Source: VAZQ01 sp036557705 (GTDB taxonomy: Bacteria; Pseudomonadota; Alphaproteobacteria; Rhizobiales; Xanthobacteraceae). Taken from it: DNA of 64,000 bases. The stretch lies in contig DATBHB010000087.1 in the NCBI GenBank assembly GCA_036557705.1, positions 15,625-79,624 of the forward strand. The letters run 5' to 3'. Shown one piece after another: positions 47,938 through 55,852 of this stretch; position 1 is the stretch's first letter; each line of letters begins with the position of its first letter. Below the pieces are notes generated by a model that saw only the letters and a list, made by a program, of their open reading frames with translations, ran no database searches and was not told where the DNA came from. Made by a program: the position numbers and the translations under genes.

Positions 47938-48804
47938 TCAGCTCGTGCCGACGAAGCTGCGCACGTGCGCAATGAAAGCTTCGGGCGCCTGATCGGGGAC
48001 GTCGTGCTGCGAATCGACGGTAACGATCGGGATGTTGGCGTGATCGCGGGCAAGCCGCTCGAGGATTGTCGGATTGGCCCAGCGGTCGGAGCGTAGCCCG
48101 CGCACGATCACGGCCCGCGGCTTGATCGCGGCGAGATCTTTCCAGACATCGCTCGGCGGGCGCCGCGGGATCTGAGCACCCTCGCCGACTGGTCGCACAT
48201 TGCCGTTGTCGGGATCGCGCTTGAGCATGTACCCGCCCTCAAGCCGGATGAGTGCATTCCCGGCACGCTCGCGGTCGTGCGAGATGCGCGGCGGGTTGCT
48301 GAGCTTGGCAAAAGTCCCCATCGCGGCCTCGATCGAAGCGTACATGGTCGGCGGATTGCCGGTCGCCTGCCGCGGCGGAGCGCCGGGCGGCGGAGGCGGA
48401 GGGATAAGCTGCGGGTCGACAATCACGACGCCCGCCATTTTGTCGGCGAAGTTGGCGCCAAGCGCAATCGCAAGCCGCGCCGAGGCCGAGTGGCCGATGA
48501 AGATCGGCCGCTCGAAATTCAAGTGCGCGGCAACCGCCAGCGCATCGCTCATATGGGCGTCGAGCGAATAGTCCTTGCTCGGGCTCCAGGTGGATTCGCC
48601 CCAGCCGCGGCGGTCGAAGGCGACCACGGCGCGATCCGCCGCAAGCGCTCCGGCAACGCCGATCCAATCGTAGGAATCGAAATAATTGGCGCCATGCATG
48701 ATCACCAGCGGGGTACGGCCGCTGCCGCCGAAGGCGCGGTAGAAAATCGATACGTCGCCGGAATTCACCCGCCCGGTCTTATGCGGCACGTTCGGCAAGG
48801 CCAT
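47938..48804 (-). CDS. alpha/beta hydrolase
   Basis: A 288-aa hydrolase. LVIMHGANYFDSYDW forms the oxyanion region and DRRGWGES a conserved turn. The nucleophile elbow reads GHSASA, so the last glycine of GxSxG is Ser, a departure that can still support a Ser nucleophile. The acid may be Asp in RGLRSDRW and the base His in DSQHDVPDQ. A Pro-rich run (PQLIPPPPPPGAPPR) sits in the cap region. GGAGG lies upstream of ATG 48804. It is convergent with the VOC gene 47 bp away. Substrate unknown. Confidence 0.85.
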   Translation of the reverse strand: MALPNVPHKTGRVNSGDVSIFYRAFGGSGRTPLVIMHGANYFDSYDWIGVAGALAADRAVVAFDRRGWGESTWSPSKDYSLDAHMSDALAVAAHLNFERPIFIGHSASARLAIALGANFADKMAGVVIVDPQLIPPPPPPGAPPRQATGNPPTMYASIEAAMGTFAKLSNPPRISHDRERAGNALIRLEGGYMLKRDPDNGNVRPVGEGAQIPRRPPSDVWKDLAAIKPRAVIVRGLRSDRWANPTILERLARDHANIPIVTVDSQHDVPDQAPEAFIAHVRSFVGTS

Positions 48805-48840
48805 TTGCTTTCCTCCTCATGGGCGCTGAGACGAGATGCT

Positions 48841-48957
48841 CGTAGCCCGGATTGGCAATCACCAATCCGGGTCCGCGGATTAAACCCCGGATTTCGCGGC
48901 GCGCAAAGGTCCTCGCACGCGGGGAGTACGCGAGCCCGCCGCTCAATCCGGGCTACG
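48841..48957. repeat. CGTAGCCCGGATT inverted-repeat element
   Basis: A 117-bp element bounded by CGTAGCCCGGATT and AATCCGGGCTACG, with an inner GGATTGGC-AATCA-CCAATCC hairpin. A short copy is at 43398-43437. Confidence 0.85.
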
Positions 48958-49001
48958 CAAGAACTCGTATTCACTGAATCGATCTCATTCTGAGGTTCGC
49001 G

Positions 49002-49973
49002 TCAATGCAGGCGCGGCGCCTTCAGGAATCGGCGGCGGTCGGCAGACGCCACTTTCACTTGCATGGTGCGGCCGTCGCGATTGATGGTCATCGGCACTTC
49101 GACGCCGGCAGTCCCGAGCGACCAGATGCGGCGAAACAGGCCGGCAAGATCGTTCACCTCGGCGCCGCCGACGGCGAGCACGATGTCGCCGGTGCGCAGA
49201 TCGGCCTTGCGCGCCGGCCCGCGGTTGGAAATGCCCACCAGCACGACGCGGTCGTTGACCTCGGTGGCGTAAAGCCCGAGCCAGGGGCGCGGCGGGCGAT
49301 TGCGGGTGCCGTAGCTAACGAGATCGTCGAAAATCGGCTTGAGCAGATCAATCGGCACACTCATGTTGAGATGATCGTTGCCTTGTTCGCGCGGCTGTTC
49401 GAGTTGGAGCGATCCGATGCCGAGGAGATCGCCATGCGGGCCGATGACGGCGGTGCCGCCCCAATTGGGATGCGCCGGTGCGGTGAAGATCGCCTCGTCG
49501 AGCACATATTCCCAATAGCCCGCGAATTCCTGGCGGGCGGCAATGCGCGCCGCGACCGAATGATGACGCCCGCCGGCGCCGCCGACCACGACACGCTCGC
49601 CGACGCGGGCCTCGCTTGAAGAGCCAAGCGACAGCGCCGGAAGCTCGACGCGGGCTAGCGCCTGAACCAAGCCGAAGCCGGTCTCCTGGTCGTAGCCGAG
49701 CACGTGGCCCGGCGCCGGGCGGCCGTCACTGAATGTGAGCCAGACCTGCTCGGCTTCGGTGATCAGATACCCAATGGTGAGCACCACACCGTCTTCGCGG
49801 ATGAGCACGCCATTGCCGGCGCGCTCGGTGCCGAGCGTCTCGGCTGAGAACGCATCGCTTGGAATAACCGACCTTACTGCGACAACGGAAGCGAGCGCGC
49901 GGTCGAGATCGTACTCGTAATCCTGCGGCTTGGGCTGGACGGCGGGCTGGATCTTCCACTCAGACCGGGGCAT
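49002..49973 (-). CDS. HtrA-like trypsin/PDZ protein lacking catalytic residues
   Basis: A 323-aa S1C-type protein with a protease-like domain (~25-215) and one PDZ domain (~225-305: WLGLYATEV, GPARKADLRTGDIVLAVGG). Aligning with HtrA blocks, the His of LTNxHV is Tyr69 (LTIGYLI), the Asp of TDLAV is Gly99 (ETGFGLV) and the Ser of GNSGG is Trp171 (PNWGG). All three catalytic positions are replaced, so it is probably a pseudoprotease acting as a binding or scaffold protein. GAGGAG precedes ATG 49973 by 7 bases. No signal peptide is evident, suggesting a cytoplasmic location. Confidence 0.85.
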   Translation of the reverse strand: MPRSEWKIQPAVQPKPQDYEYDLDRALASVVAVRSVIPSDAFSAETLGTERAGNGVLIREDGVVLTIGYLITEAEQVWLTFSDGRPAPGHVLGYDQETGFGLVQALARVELPALSLGSSSEARVGERVVVGGAGGRHHSVAARIAARQEFAGYWEYVLDEAIFTAPAHPNWGGTAVIGPHGDLLGIGSLQLEQPREQGNDHLNMSVPIDLLKPIFDDLVSYGTRNRPPRPWLGLYATEVNDRVVLVGISNRGPARKADLRTGDIVLAVGGAEVNDLAGLFRRIWSLGTAGVEVPMTINRDGRTMQVKVASADRRRFLKAPRLH

Positions 49974-50042
49974 CCCGAACTCCTCTTTGCTTCCCCGCCT
50001 CGGCGCCCGAAGCCGTTGCGCATCGAGGCGAGGGTAGCACTT

Positions 50043-50264
50043 ATGTAGGATGGGCCAAACGGCGGCCGTAGGGTGGGCAAAGGAGCAATGCGCTTTAGCG
50101 CGTGCCACAGCCTCCGACAAGAAGGACGTAAACGCCCCTTGAGGCCCACGCGGAGACACGCGCCGGCACGGCGCTCTATTTTATGCGTGTGGCGAGGCTC
50201 GCGCGTGCGGGACTGTGCCCTTAGCGCATCGAAGGCGCGCGTCGACGCCCTTTAGGGCCCGCCC
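50043..50264. repeat. CGTAGGGTGGGCAAA repeat element
   Basis: Starts with ATGTAGGATGGGCC and CGTAGGGTGGGCAAAGGAGC, has inner GCCCACGCGG, and ends TTTAGGGCCCGCCC. It is a degenerate full-size member of the family at 8378 and 37587, filling the gap between the HtrA-like gene and tRNA-His. Confidence 0.8.
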
Positions 50265-50291
50265 GAAGATCGGCATTCGATCGAGCAAGCG

Positions 50292-50368
50292 TGGTACAGC
50301 TGGGTGGCCTCGAACCACCGACCTCCGGTTCCACAGACCGGCGCTCTAACCAACTGAGCTACAGCTGC
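50292..50368 (-). tRNA. tRNA-His (anticodon GTG)
   Basis: Full cloverleaf on the minus strand: acceptor GCAGCTG / CAGCTGT, D-arm GCTC...GAGC, anticodon stem CCGGT / ACCGG around loop CTGTGGA (anticodon GTG), T-arm GGTGG-TTCGAGG-CCACC, discriminator A, and encoded CCA (50292-50294). Position 1 is the first paired G; the base before it is T, so no G-1 is encoded. Lack of G-1 together with A73 is a known feature of tRNA-His in many alphaproteobacteria. Confidence 0.96.
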
Positions 50369-50475
50369 ACGTCTGGCGATGCCGCGCTGGCGAGAAGGCA
50401 TCAGAACCTAGGAGCAGCCTCGGCTTTTGACAAGAGTAGCGCATTCCTCAAGGAGGGTGCGGCGTACTTCACTTC

Positions 50476-50976
50476 TCAAGCCACCTTCTTGAATGCCCTG
50501 TTGAAGCTTTCCTTCACCGGCTCGGCAGTTTCGGTGGTGAGCTTCTGCGCGAGGGCGGCAAGCTCTTTGGCCTGGGTGCTGAGCGCATCGAACTGCTTGC
50601 GGGCATGCGCGGTGGAAAGCTCGACCGCCTCGGAAAGGGAGCGCACGGTGATGAACTCGCTGGCGAAGTCGAAGGCCGCGTTGGTGTTGGCACGGGCAGC
50701 TTCGAGCACTTTGAGGCCGTAATCGGCTGCGCCGCGGCTTGCGGTCGCGTAGGTGCCTTCGAGCAGGTCAGTTGCCTCCTCGGCCGCCGTCTTGATCCGC
50801 TCGTAGCTCTCCTTGGCCTGGGAGACGCTCTTTTCCGCCAGCTCACGAAATGCCGCAGGGATTTCCATCATCGGCATTTCAAGTTTGGGCACTTCGAATT
50901 TCGGGAATTCGAATGCCGGAGCCGGCGTGCTGAGCGACTTAGGCGCGGTATTCGTGATTTCAGTCGTATCGTTCAT
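50476..50976 (-). CDS. phasin family protein
   Basis: A 166-aa granule-associated protein of the phasin family, expected on polyhydroxyalkanoate granules. After a Pro-rich N-terminal segment (FEFPKFEVPKLEMPMMEIP), the phasin core runs from AAFRELAEKSVSQAKESYERI through NAAFDFASEFITVRSLSEAVEL to the C-terminal amphipathic helix. ATG 50976 begins MNDTTEITNTAP. A second phasin is encoded 243 bp upstream in the same direction. Confidence 0.92.
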   Translation of the reverse strand: MNDTTEITNTAPKSLSTPAPAFEFPKFEVPKLEMPMMEIPAAFRELAEKSVSQAKESYERIKTAAEEATDLLEGTYATASRGAADYGLKVLEAARANTNAAFDFASEFITVRSLSEAVELSTAHARKQFDALSTQAKELAALAQKLTTETAEPVKESFNRAFKKVA

Positions 50977-51219
50977 ACGCTTCGTCCTTCCGATCCTGGG
51001 CGGCGTCCCGGCCGCCGCGAACCTGCCGCCCAACGCCGGTTCTGGCCTGCTTCAATGCGCTCTCGCGGTCCATAAAGGGTTGTCACCCCGGTCGGGGCGA
51101 ACTGAGCGATAATGTGTAGCGCGTCTTCTGCTGCAATGCAACAAAGCTATTGCGTTGCACAATCAAGAGCTGTCGCTCTGCCGCCCTGAGTCGCGAGGCG
51201 GCCGGGGCCCATGATCGCA

Positions 51220-51600
51220 TCAGGGTTTTTTGGCGGCATCCCTGGCAAGCCTAGCCGTCGTTTCGCCGAGTTCCTTGGCCTGCTGGGTGAGGGTTTGAAT
51301 CTGGGCAGTGATGTAGTCGGACTGCAGCTTGACCATGTCGTTGACGTTTCGGGCGCGTACCAGTTGCTGGGCAAATTCGAACGAGCTTGCGACGTTGCGC
51401 TCGGCGAAGGTCATCACCTGCTGGCCGATGTCCTTGGCGCCCTGACGGGTGGTCTCCGCCTGGTCGCCGAAGGCATTGATCGTGTGATGCGCGGTGGAGA
51501 GAAAGCTCTCGAAAGCCTGCCGCGCCTGTTCGACGCTCTTCTCGGCGAATGCCCGCATTTCCTGGGGAATTTCGAATTGCTGACCTGCATTCCTGTCCAT
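51220..51600 (-). CDS. phasin family protein, shorter paralogue
   Basis: A 126-aa phasin: FEIPQEMRAFAEKSVEQARQ at the start, RNVASSFEFAQQLVRARNV in the core and QIQTLTQQAKELGE near the end. GGAGG lies 6 bases before ATG 51600. Its leader contains an 18-bp perfect palindrome and a long inverted repeat, candidates for regulation. Transcription may continue into the second phasin gene, since only 243 bp without another gene separate them. Confidence 0.92.
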   Translation of the reverse strand: MDRNAGQQFEIPQEMRAFAEKSVEQARQAFESFLSTAHHTINAFGDQAETTRQGAKDIGQQVMTFAERNVASSFEFAQQLVRARNVNDMVKLQSDYITAQIQTLTQQAKELGETTARLARDAAKKP

Positions 51601-51622
51601 GGTCGCCTCCTTCGACGGTTCT

Positions 51623-51640
51623 CCGCCACACGTGTGGCGG
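51623..51640. promoter_or_regulatory. perfect 18-bp palindrome in phasin leader
   Basis: CCGCCACACGTGTGGCGG, centred on CACGTG, 22 bp upstream of the phasin ATG at 51600. Its perfect symmetry and position suggest a protein-binding site; the binding protein is unknown. Confidence 0.5.
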
Positions 51641-51642
51641 AT

Positions 51643-51689
51643 TTGACGTTCCTACCAGCCTTGCCGCGAGTCCTTCGTAGGAACGTCAA
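51643..51689. promoter_or_regulatory. 13-bp inverted repeat upstream of the phasin
   Basis: TTGACGTTCCTAC (51643-51655) and GTAGGAACGTCAA (51677-51689), 21 bases apart. Each arm ends in a TTGAC-like hexamer, so it may overlap a promoter. Confidence 0.5.
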
Positions 51690-51832
51690 ATAACCCATCG
51701 GCAGGCTTTTGGGGTCCGCAAACATTCCTCGTCTAGCGCGCCGACCCTATGTCGGGAAGCCGGAAAATGAGCTAAGCTTCAGCAAAGCTCGGCGGCGAAT
51801 GCGCGGCCGGGCACCCATGAGGAGCTTAAACC

Positions 51833-52582
51833 ATGCTGCGGCTCATATGCTCGCTCGCACTGTCGCTGCTGGCGATTTTATCGGCGACACCGCCGATACC
51901 GGCGTCAGCCGCCGAAGCCGTCGATCTGCTGCTGGTGCTGGCGTCAGATGTGTCGCGCAGCGTCGACCATCCCAAGTTCCTGCTCCAGCGCGACGGTTAT
52001 GCGGCTGCGGTTTCGGATCCGCAGGTGATCGAGGCCATCAAGTCCGGTCCGCATGGGAAGATCGCGCTCTGTTTCGTGGAGTGGTCCGGTTTCGGCGCCC
52101 AGAAGCTAGTGATCGATTGGGTGGCGGTCGACGGCGCCGGAACGGCGCGCAAATTCGGCGATCTCGTGGTCGAGGCGCCGCGCTCTTTCGCCGACCGCAC
52201 CTCGATCAGCGGCGGCATCGATTTTGCGCTCGCGCAATTCAACCGCTCGCCTTTCGAAGCGCCGCGCCGCGCCATCGATATGTCCGGCGACGGTACCAAC
52301 AATGCCGGGCGTGACGTGCGGCTTGCGCGCGACGAGGCAGTGGCGCAGGGAGTGACGATCAACGGGCTCGTCATTCTCAGCCAGCCGCAAGCGCCCTGGA
52401 ATGCCGAGCATACCAACCCGCCCGGTGGGCTCGAAAATTATTACCGTGACAATGTGATCGGCGGGCCCGCCTCATTTGTAATGGTGGCGGAGGATTTCCG
52501 GTCGTTCGGCCGCGCCATCGTGCGCAAGATGATCGCCGAGATCGCCTGGAATGCGCCGGCGCGACACATCCTGCTGCGCTGA
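51833..52582 (+). CDS. DUF1194 (von Willebrand A-like) exported protein
   Basis: A 249-aa protein of the DUF1194 family with a VWA-like fold. Signal peptide 1-27 (LSLLAILSATPPIPASAA). The metal-binding MIDAS motif is D39-x-S41-x-S43 (ASDVSRSVD); DRTSISGGIDFAL and MSGDGTNNAG supply the further MIDAS positions. Role unknown; family members occur widely in Rhizobiales as periplasmic proteins. GGAG precedes the ATG by 9 bases. It is convergent with trpA. Confidence 0.88.
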   Translation: MLRLICSLALSLLAILSATPPIPASAAEAVDLLLVLASDVSRSVDHPKFLLQRDGYAAAVSDPQVIEAIKSGPHGKIALCFVEWSGFGAQKLVIDWVAVDGAGTARKFGDLVVEAPRSFADRTSISGGIDFALAQFNRSPFEAPRRAIDMSGDGTNNAGRDVRLARDEAVAQGVTINGLVILSQPQAPWNAEHTNPPGGLENYYRDNVIGGPASFVMVAEDFRSFGRAIVRKMIAEIAWNAPARHILLR

Positions 52583-52609
52583 TACCAAACGGCTCAACAT
52601 GCGATTCGT

Positions 52610-52690
52610 CATGCGCGGGATAGCGCGTCGAAGACGCGCATAAGCGCGCTGATGACCCGCCGCGCATCCATCTTCCTTCTTTGTTGGATG
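52610..52690. repeat. GCGTCGAAGACGCGC repeat fragment
   Basis: GCGGGATAGCGCGTCGAAGA followed by CGCGCATAAGCGC and ACCCGCCGCGCATCC; related to 31527-31605. It lies just past the end of trpA. Confidence 0.6.
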
Positions 52691-52738
52691 GATTGCCGGG
52701 TCAAGCCGTTCAAGCCCGGCGAGGACAACGTCCTCAGT

Positions 52739-53593
52739 TCATCGATTCCGCCGAGAAGCCGCGCCCCGCCGCGCAGCCGCGTGCACGCCCCCTGCCAGAC
52801 TTTCGACCAGGTGACATACGGCCTTGACGGTCTTCGCTGTCGCTCTGCCGTTGCGGTCGAGACTGCTGCGCACAGCCTCGACCAGCGCGGATCCGACCAC
52901 GACGCCATCGGCGCCCTGCGCGATGGCGCGGGCTTGCGCCGCGGTCTTGACGCCGAATCCGACTGCAACCGGCAGCCTGGTATGGCGCTTGATGCGGGCC
53001 ACGGCCGAGGTCACCTGCGCGGTGTCGGGCGAGGCCATTCCGGTAATGCCGGTGATTGAAACATAATAAACAAATCCCGAGGTATTCGCGAGCACGGCCG
53101 GCAGGCGTTTGTCGTCGGTGGTCGGGGTCGCCAGCCGAATGAAATTGAGACCTGCCGCAAGCGCAGGAAGGCAGAGTTCATCGTCCTCCTCCGGCGGCAG
53201 GTCGACAACGATGAGTCCGTCGATACCCGCCGCTATCGCATGGTCCAGAAATTTTGCGACCCCGTAGACGTAGATCGGATTGTAGTAGCCCATGAGCACG
53301 ACGGGCGTCGCGTCGTCCTTTCGGCGGAAGCTTTTCACCAGCGCCAGCGTGCGCTTGACGGTCTGTCCGGCTTCGAGCGCGCGCAGCGAGGAAGCCTGTA
53401 TGGCGGGGCCGTCGGCCATCGGATCGGTGAACGGCATGCCGAGTTCGATCAGGTCGGCCCCGGCCTTGGGCAGCGCTTCGAGGATCGCAAGCGAGGTCGC
53501 GGGGTCGGGATCGCCGGCGGTGACGAACGTCACCAGCGCGGCCCGCTCCCCTTCGAGCGCAGCAAACCGCCGACCAATCCGGCTGTCGATCAA
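52739..53593 (-). CDS. trpA: tryptophan synthase alpha subunit
   Basis: Cleaves indole-3-glycerol phosphate to indole and glyceraldehyde-3-phosphate. Catalytic Glu is in LIELGMPF and Asp in FTDPMADGP; GYYNPI, GLIVVDLPPEE and YVSITGITG are the family blocks, and VAVGFGVKT binds phosphate. 284 aa, slightly long because of a basic C-terminal tail (AAARRGAASRRNR). The start overlaps the trpB stop by 4 bp (ATGA). In most relatives accD and folC follow trpA; here a repeat and an unrelated convergent gene follow. Confidence 0.96.
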   Translation of the reverse strand: MIDSRIGRRFAALEGERAALVTFVTAGDPDPATSLAILEALPKAGADLIELGMPFTDPMADGPAIQASSLRALEAGQTVKRTLALVKSFRRKDDATPVVLMGYYNPIYVYGVAKFLDHAIAAGIDGLIVVDLPPEEDDELCLPALAAGLNFIRLATPTTDDKRLPAVLANTSGFVYYVSITGITGMASPDTAQVTSAVARIKRHTRLPVAVGFGVKTAAQARAIAQGADGVVVGSALVEAVRSSLDRNGRATAKTVKAVCHLVESLAGGVHAAARRGAASRRNR

Positions 53594-54834
53594 ATTCTGC
53601 TCCCGAGGTGCTCGGCGACAGTAAAAATATCCTTGTCGCCGCGGCCGCAGAGATTCATCACCATCAGGTGGTCCTTCGGTTTTTTCGGCGCGAGTTCGAG
53701 CACCTTGGCAAGCGCGTGTGCGGGCTCCAGCGCCGGGATGATTCCTTCGAGGCGAGAGCAGAGCTGGAAGGCTTCGAGCGCCTCTTGGTCTGTCGCCGAA
53801 AGATAATTCACTCGCCCGGCATCATGGAGCCAGGAATGCTCCGGCCCGATCCCCGGATAATCGAGGCCGGCCGAGATCGAATGCGCCTCTTTGATTTGCC
53901 CGTCCGCGTTCATCAGCAGATAGGTGCGGTTACCGTGCAGCACGCCCGGGCGGCCGCCGGCGATCGAGGCTGCGTGCTGTCCGCTCTTGAGCCCGCGACC
54001 GGCTGCTTCGACGCCGAAGATTTCTATACCGGTGTCGTCCAGGAAGGGATGGAACAGCCCCATGGCATTGGAGCCGCCGCCAATGCAGGCGACCAGCGAA
54101 TCGGGAAGCCGGCCCTCCGCCTCCAGCATTTGTTCGCGCGTCTCCCTGCCAATGATGGATTGGAAATCGCGCACCATCATCGGATAGGGGTGCGGCCCGG
54201 CCACGGTGCCGATACAGTAGAACGTATTCGTGACGTTGGTGACCCAGTCGCGCAGCGCCTCGTTCATTGCATCCTTGAGGGTTTTCGAGCCCGACTCGAC
54301 CGGCCGCACCTCGGCGCCGAGCATCTTCATGCGAAAGACGTTCGGCTTTTGCCGTTCGACGTCTACCGATCCCATGTAGACGACGCATTGGAGCCCGAAC
54401 CGCGCACAGAGCGTCGCGGTGGCAACGCCATGCTGGCCGGCGCCGGTTTCAGCGATAATCCGCGGCTTGCCCATGCGCCGAGCCAGAAGGATCTGGCCGA
54501 GCACATTATTGACCTTGTGCGCGCCGGTGTGATTGAGCTCATCGCGCTTGAAATAGATCTTGGCGCCGCTCTCGGATGCCTTTTTGTTCCGGCAATGCTC
54601 GGTAATGCGCTCGGCAAAATAAAGCGGAGAGGGCCGGCCAACATAGTTTGTGAGATAGCCGTCCATCTCGGTTTGAAAGGATGGATCGGCCCGAGCCTGC
54701 GCATAGGCTCGCTCCAGATCGAGAATGAGCGGCATCAGGGTTTCGGCGACGAAACGGCCGCCATAGAGACCGAAATGGCCGCGCTCGTCAGGTCCGGTGC
54801 GGAATGAATTCGGCCGATGGATGGTCATCGTCAA
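53590..54834 (-). CDS. trpB: tryptophan synthase beta subunit
   Basis: PLP enzyme condensing indole with serine. The Schiff-base Lys is in HTGAHKVNN, the catalytic Glu in ETGAGQHG and the phosphate-binding loop is GGGSNAMG. 414 aa, normal length. It overlaps trpF upstream and trpA downstream by 4 bp each, so the three are translationally coupled. Confidence 0.97.
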   Translation of the reverse strand: MTMTIHRPNSFRTGPDERGHFGLYGGRFVAETLMPLILDLERAYAQARADPSFQTEMDGYLTNYVGRPSPLYFAERITEHCRNKKASESGAKIYFKRDELNHTGAHKVNNVLGQILLARRMGKPRIIAETGAGQHGVATATLCARFGLQCVVYMGSVDVERQKPNVFRMKMLGAEVRPVESGSKTLKDAMNEALRDWVTNVTNTFYCIGTVAGPHPYPMMVRDFQSIIGRETREQMLEAEGRLPDSLVACIGGGSNAMGLFHPFLDDTGIEIFGVEAAGRGLKSGQHAASIAGGRPGVLHGNRTYLLMNADGQIKEAHSISAGLDYPGIGPEHSWLHDAGRVNYLSATDQEALEAFQLCSRLEGIIPALEPAHALAKVLELAPKKPKDHLMVMNLCGRGDKDIFTVAEHLGSRI

Positions 54835-55502
54835 CTCGCAATCTGTTCGCTGCCGCAGCTGACCGCCGCGCGGGCGGCGCGGATGAAGGCACGGATCTTG
54901 TCGGGATCCTTCGTTCCGGGTGTGCGTTCCACCCCGGACGATACATCTACCGCGGGCGCTCGGGTAATGCGAAGCGCCTCGGCCACATTGGCTGCATCAA
55001 GGCCGCCCGAGAGCATGAACGGCACACCGGGATCGATGCCTTCGAGCAGCCGCCAATCGAAGGTCGTGCCGAGCCCGCCCGGACGCGTCGCAGCGCGCGG
55101 CGCTCGCGCATCAAACAGGAGTCGATCCGCGACGACAGCGTAATCACCTATCGGATCGAGATCGCCGCGGGTTTCGATCGGCAGCGCCTTGGTGACCGGA
55201 AGCCCGAATCGTTGACGCACGGCGGCGACACGCTGCGGCGGTTCCCGGCCGTGGAGCTGCAAGGCGTCGGGCCGCAAGGCCTCGATCGCGGCGGCGAGCC
55301 ATTGATCGTTGGCGTCGACCGAAAGCGCGACTTTCTGGGCGCGCCCCCCCACCCGGCCGGCAAGGGCGCGCGCCTCCGCAAAGTCGAGGTGGCGCGGCGA
55401 GGGCGGGAAGAACACGAATCCCACCATATCGGCGCCCGCTTCGAGCGCAACGTCGAGCGTGTCCGCCGTCGTCAGGCCGCAGATTTTGATGAGGAGGGTC
55501 AT
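54831..55502 (-). CDS. trpF: phosphoribosylanthranilate isomerase
   Basis: Third step of tryptophan synthesis from anthranilate. Catalytic Cys is in KICGLTT and Asp in VDVSSGVE; MVGFVFFPPSPR, LQLHGREPP and FMLSGGLDAANV are family blocks. 223 aa. ATG 55502 has GGAGG-like sequence inside the preceding gene end and shares one base with the stop of a HepT-like gene (TAATG), so translation is coupled to an upstream toxin-antitoxin pair. Confidence 0.95.
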   Translation of the reverse strand: MTLLIKICGLTTADTLDVALEAGADMVGFVFFPPSPRHLDFAEARALAGRVGGRAQKVALSVDANDQWLAAAIEALRPDALQLHGREPPQRVAAVRQRFGLPVTKALPIETRGDLDPIGDYAVVADRLLFDARAPRAATRPGGLGTTFDWRLLEGIDPGVPFMLSGGLDAANVAEALRITRAPAVDVSSGVERTPGTKDPDKIRAFIRAARAAVSCGSEQIAS

Positions 55503-55852
55503 TACTGGGTCCGCTCCATCAACGAGATCAGTCGATAAGCTGTCGCTTTGAGAGGTTCCAAATCGCTCGCGATCGTATTCGCTACAATCCCAAAATCGAT
55601 CTGCCAATAACCATGAATGATATGATTTCTCATATTCTTTATCGCAATCCATGGAATTTCAGGCGCCAGGGCTAAAATTTCACGCGGAAGGGTGGATGCG
55701 ATTTCTCCGATGATCGCAATTCGAAACAATACCGCGTCACGTTCTTGATTCGCTGCCGCCAGTGTGTCCGACTTGAGACCAGCAGCATATCGAGCCGCGA
55801 GGTCTGCCGAATAGAGGATGTCCTTGAGCCGATCGAGAACTGATCGGCTCAT
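55502..55852 (-). CDS. hepT: HepT-like (DUF86, HEPN) ribonuclease toxin
   Basis: A 116-aa HEPN-domain protein. The catalytic R-x4-H-x-Y motif is visible as RNHIIHGYW, and the opening SVLDRLKDILYSADL and middle FRIAIIGEIASTL fit DUF86/HepT. Such toxins are paired with MNT nucleotidyltransferase antitoxins. Here the MNT-like gene lies directly upstream with a 4-bp overlap, and the stop overlaps the trpF start by one base. The pair therefore sits inside the trp transcription unit. Confidence 0.9.
   Translation of the reverse strand: MSRSVLDRLKDILYSADLAARYAAGLKSDTLAAANQERDAVLFRIAIIGEIASTLPREILALAPEIPWIAIKNMRNHIIHGYWQIDFGIVANTIASDLEPLKATAYRLISLMERTQ

Noticed and set aside
53608..54807. 399-codon plus-strand frame
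   Set aside because: Antisense to trpB.
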